Positions 6,836 to 7,830 of a stretch of DNA of 7,830 bases are shown here, piece after piece. Source of the stretch: Chloroflexota bacterium (GTDB lineage Bacteria > Chloroflexota > UBA5177 > JANWHV01); assembly GCA_025924845.1 (NCBI GenBank), contig JAICHN010000248.1, forward strand, positions 1 to 7,830, read 5' to 3'. The translations under genes and the position numbers were made by a program. How positions within the stretch are numbered: position 1 is the stretch's first letter; the number at the start of each line of letters is the position of its first letter. The notes under the pieces were generated by a model. It did not search any database and was not told the origin of the DNA. It worked only from the letters and a program-made list of their open reading frames with translations.

Positions 6836-6924
6836 GTCCTATACCCGCGGGCCTATCATGGATCCGTGGGTAGGACATCAACCCCCACGGATCCAGGCAC
6901 GGTACCGCGGTGCGCGCTCGTGCC
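6836..6924 (+). promoter_or_regulatory. Structured leader of the PRC-barrel gene, possible pseudoknot
   Basis: TGGATCCGTGGG (6859-6870) pairs perfectly with CCCACGGATCCA (6884-6895) over 12 bp. The 13-base loop contains TAGGAC (6871-6876), which is the exact complement of GTCCTA upstream (6836-6841), so a pseudoknot or a switch between two pairings is possible. The palindrome CCCGCGGG (6844-6851) lies between. A further hairpin, GGCACG (6896-6901) with CGTGCC (6919-6924), follows 16 bases before the ribosome-binding site. I recognise no named riboswitch. A protein operator or terminator are alternatives. Confidence 0.4.
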
Positions 6925-6940
6925 GGGGAAGAGCGATGAC

Positions 6941-6946
6941 AGGGAG
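6941..6946 (+). promoter_or_regulatory. Ribosome-binding site setting the PRC-barrel gene start
   Basis: AGGGAG ends six bases before the ATG at 6953. The frame is open further upstream, but that part overlaps the leader hairpins and encodes no recognisable domain, so 6953 is chosen. Confidence 0.75.
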
Positions 6947-6952
6947 ATAGGT

Positions 6953-7705
6953 ATGCTTAACGAGACGATGCGAAATACCATGGACCAGATCCCCATTGAC
7001 AGCACTGTTTATGACAGCGCCGGCGACAAGGTTGGTACGGTCGCCGAGTACGATCCGCAGGCGGGCTACCTTCTGGTGAAGAAGGGCTGGCTCTTTGTCC
7101 GGGATATCTATATTCCGGCCAGCGCCGTAGCCTCCACGGACACGGAAGCGGTGTATCTGCGGCTACGCAAGGATGACTTGCGGGATGACGCTTATGCGAA
7201 TCCTCCCGCGGCCGCTACCACGGGTACCACCGGCTATACTATCGCCACGGATGATGACCTCTCTGGCCAGGATCTTACCTCGAGGAGCGGGGACATTCGG
7301 GTTCCCGTGCGCGAGGAGGAGTTGACCGCGGGCAAACGCCAGGCCGAACAAGGCACGGTACATGTCCACAAGGATGTGGTCGAGGAAGAGCAGACCGCCA
7401 GCGTACCGCTGCGGCAGGAGCGCGTAACGGTCGAGCGGGTCCCGTACACCGGTGACGACATCGACCAGGACGTGCTGGGCAAGAACGCCTTCGTCGAGGA
7501 CGACATCAATGTGCCCGTGATGGGTGAGGAAGCGGTGGTTGGCAAGCGGGTACGCGGCGTCGAAGAAGTGCGAATCCACAAGGATGCCGTGACCGATCAA
7601 GAGCAGGTCAGCGATACGGTGCGCAAGGAACGTGTGACGGTCGACGGGGTGGACGACCAGGGCCGGGCGCCCGTCGACCAGGACAACATCCGACGTTCGC
7701 GCTGA
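6953..7705 (+). CDS. PRC-barrel and DUF2382 (YsnF/AvaK-like) domain protein
   Basis: A 250-residue acidic, soluble protein with no signal peptide or membrane segment. A PRC-barrel domain occupies about residues 11-75 (STVYDSAGDKVGTVAEY, then YLLVKKGWLFVRDIYIPASAV). A low-complexity linker rich in A, T, G and D follows (about 78-112). The DUF2382 region (about 114-233) has two related halves. The first, at 115-163, contains IRVPVREEEL, the HVHKDVVEEEQ block and RQERVTVERV. The second, at 185-233, contains INVPVMGEEAVVGKR, RIHKDAVTDQEQ and RKERVTVDGV. The period is 70 residues. Proteins of this type are widespread, often duplicated in a genome, and are commonly linked to general stress, but the biochemical role is not established. 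It has its own structured leader and a hairpin after it, so it is probably transcribed alone. Family call firm; function unknown. Confidence 0.92.
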   Translation: MLNETMRNTMDQIPIDSTVYDSAGDKVGTVAEYDPQAGYLLVKKGWLFVRDIYIPASAVASTDTEAVYLRLRKDDLRDDAYANPPAAATTGTTGYTIATDDDLSGQDLTSRSGDIRVPVREEELTAGKRQAEQGTVHVHKDVVEEEQTASVPLRQERVTVERVPYTGDDIDQDVLGKNAFVEDDINVPVMGEEAVVGKRVRGVEEVRIHKDAVTDQEQVSDTVRKERVTVDGVDDQGRAPVDQDNIRRSR

Positions 7706-7714
7706 TGATGCTTT

Positions 7715-7738
7715 GGTCGGCTCTCCGTGCCGCCGACC
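7715..7738 (+). terminator. Hairpin after the PRC-barrel/DUF2382 gene
   Basis: GGTCGGC (7715-7721) and GCCGACC (7732-7738) form a perfect 7-bp stem around a ten-base loop, starting ten bases after the stop codon. There is no T-run. It is probably a terminator or transcript-end structure; the G/C-rich fold further on (7751-7788) may add to it. Confidence 0.45.
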
Positions 7739-7750
7739 TCGGCAGGACGT

Positions 7751-7788
7751 GGGGGGGGGGGGGGGCCCACACCCACGGTGGCCCCCCC
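7751..7788 (+). repeat. G15 homopolymer facing C-runs
   Basis: Fifteen consecutive G (7751-7765) are followed by CCCAC, a short spacer and GTGG (7778-7781) with seven C (7782-7788), then a second six-C run (7790-7795). The G run can fold back on the C runs, with CCAC (7767-7770) pairing to GTGG and one C bulged. It may be a very stable hairpin or G-quadruplex-forming DNA, or partly a sequencing or assembly error, since such runs are hard to read. Confidence 0.6.
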
Positions 7789-7815
7789 GCCCCCCGCAGG
7801 GGCCCACCCCCGCCC

Positions 7816-7820
7816 GGAGG
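7816..7820 (+). promoter_or_regulatory. Possible ribosome-binding site for a gene beyond the window
   Basis: GGAGG is followed by ten bases to the window end, which closes on A. A start codon at or just past the edge would have normal spacing, but none is visible, so this is a guess from position only. Confidence 0.3.
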
Positions 7821-7830
7821 ATCAACACCA

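Noticed and set aside
6825..6859. Promoter with TTGACG (6825-6830) and TATCAT (6854-6859)
   Set aside because: Both hexamers look plausible, but a 23-base spacer is too long for a standard housekeeping promoter and no alternative pair fits better.
6803..6952. Extended N-terminus of the PRC-barrel protein
   Set aside because: The frame is open, but the extra 50 codons cover the leader hairpins, show no domain, and the ATG at 6953 has the better ribosome-binding site and matches the family start.
7163..7828. Minus-strand open frame of 221 codons over the PRC-barrel gene
   Set aside because: It is a shadow of a high-GC gene, runs through the G15 tract, and shows no recognisable domain.

Overview
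This is a GC-rich window with five protein-coding genes, all on the + strand. No RNA gene, transposase, integrase or CRISPR array is visible. The gene families point to a high-GC, probably monoderm bacterium. My best guess is a Chloroflexota member, because these lineages often carry Ig-like/IPT-like repeat exoproteins ending in WYxAEG-type repeats, and PRC-barrel/DUF2382 stress proteins. Actinomycetota is the main alternative. This placement is from memory of the families and was not searched.

Layout. (1) 1-870: acetamidase/formamidase-family protein, cut at its N-terminus by the window edge. (2) 952-1641 and 1647-3095: an OmpR-type response regulator and a membrane sensor histidine kinase, five bases apart and clearly one two-component operon. 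(3) 3277-6717: a 1146-residue secreted protein made almost entirely of repeats: a signal peptide, eight Ig-like repeats in the order R1-A-B-A-B-C-C-C, then four WYxAEG-type repeats of about 100 residues. The A-B pair is duplicated as two adjacent units of exactly 513 bases, and the C unit is present three times at 261-264 bases. (4) 6718-6952: an intergenic stretch with a perfect 16-bp hairpin followed by a structured leader with a possible pseudoknot. (5) 6953-7705: a PRC-barrel plus duplicated DUF2382 (YsnF-like) protein. (6) 7706-7830: a terminator-like hairpin, a run of 15 G with facing C runs, and a likely ribosome-binding site for a gene beginning just past the window.

How the genes may work together. 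The kinase has an extracytoplasmic sensor region of about 130 residues, and the large secreted repeat protein lies 181 bases downstream on the same strand. The simplest reading is an envelope-sensing two-component pair next to, and possibly controlling, a cell-surface or matrix protein. The PRC-barrel/DUF2382 gene fits a stress or surface-adaptation theme but has its own leader and is probably a separate transcript. The acetamidase looks unrelated. The most unusual features are the repeat protein with near-identical DNA repeats, the structured leaders before the repeat protein and the PRC-barrel gene, and the G15 tract. None proves a new system; each is a concrete lead.
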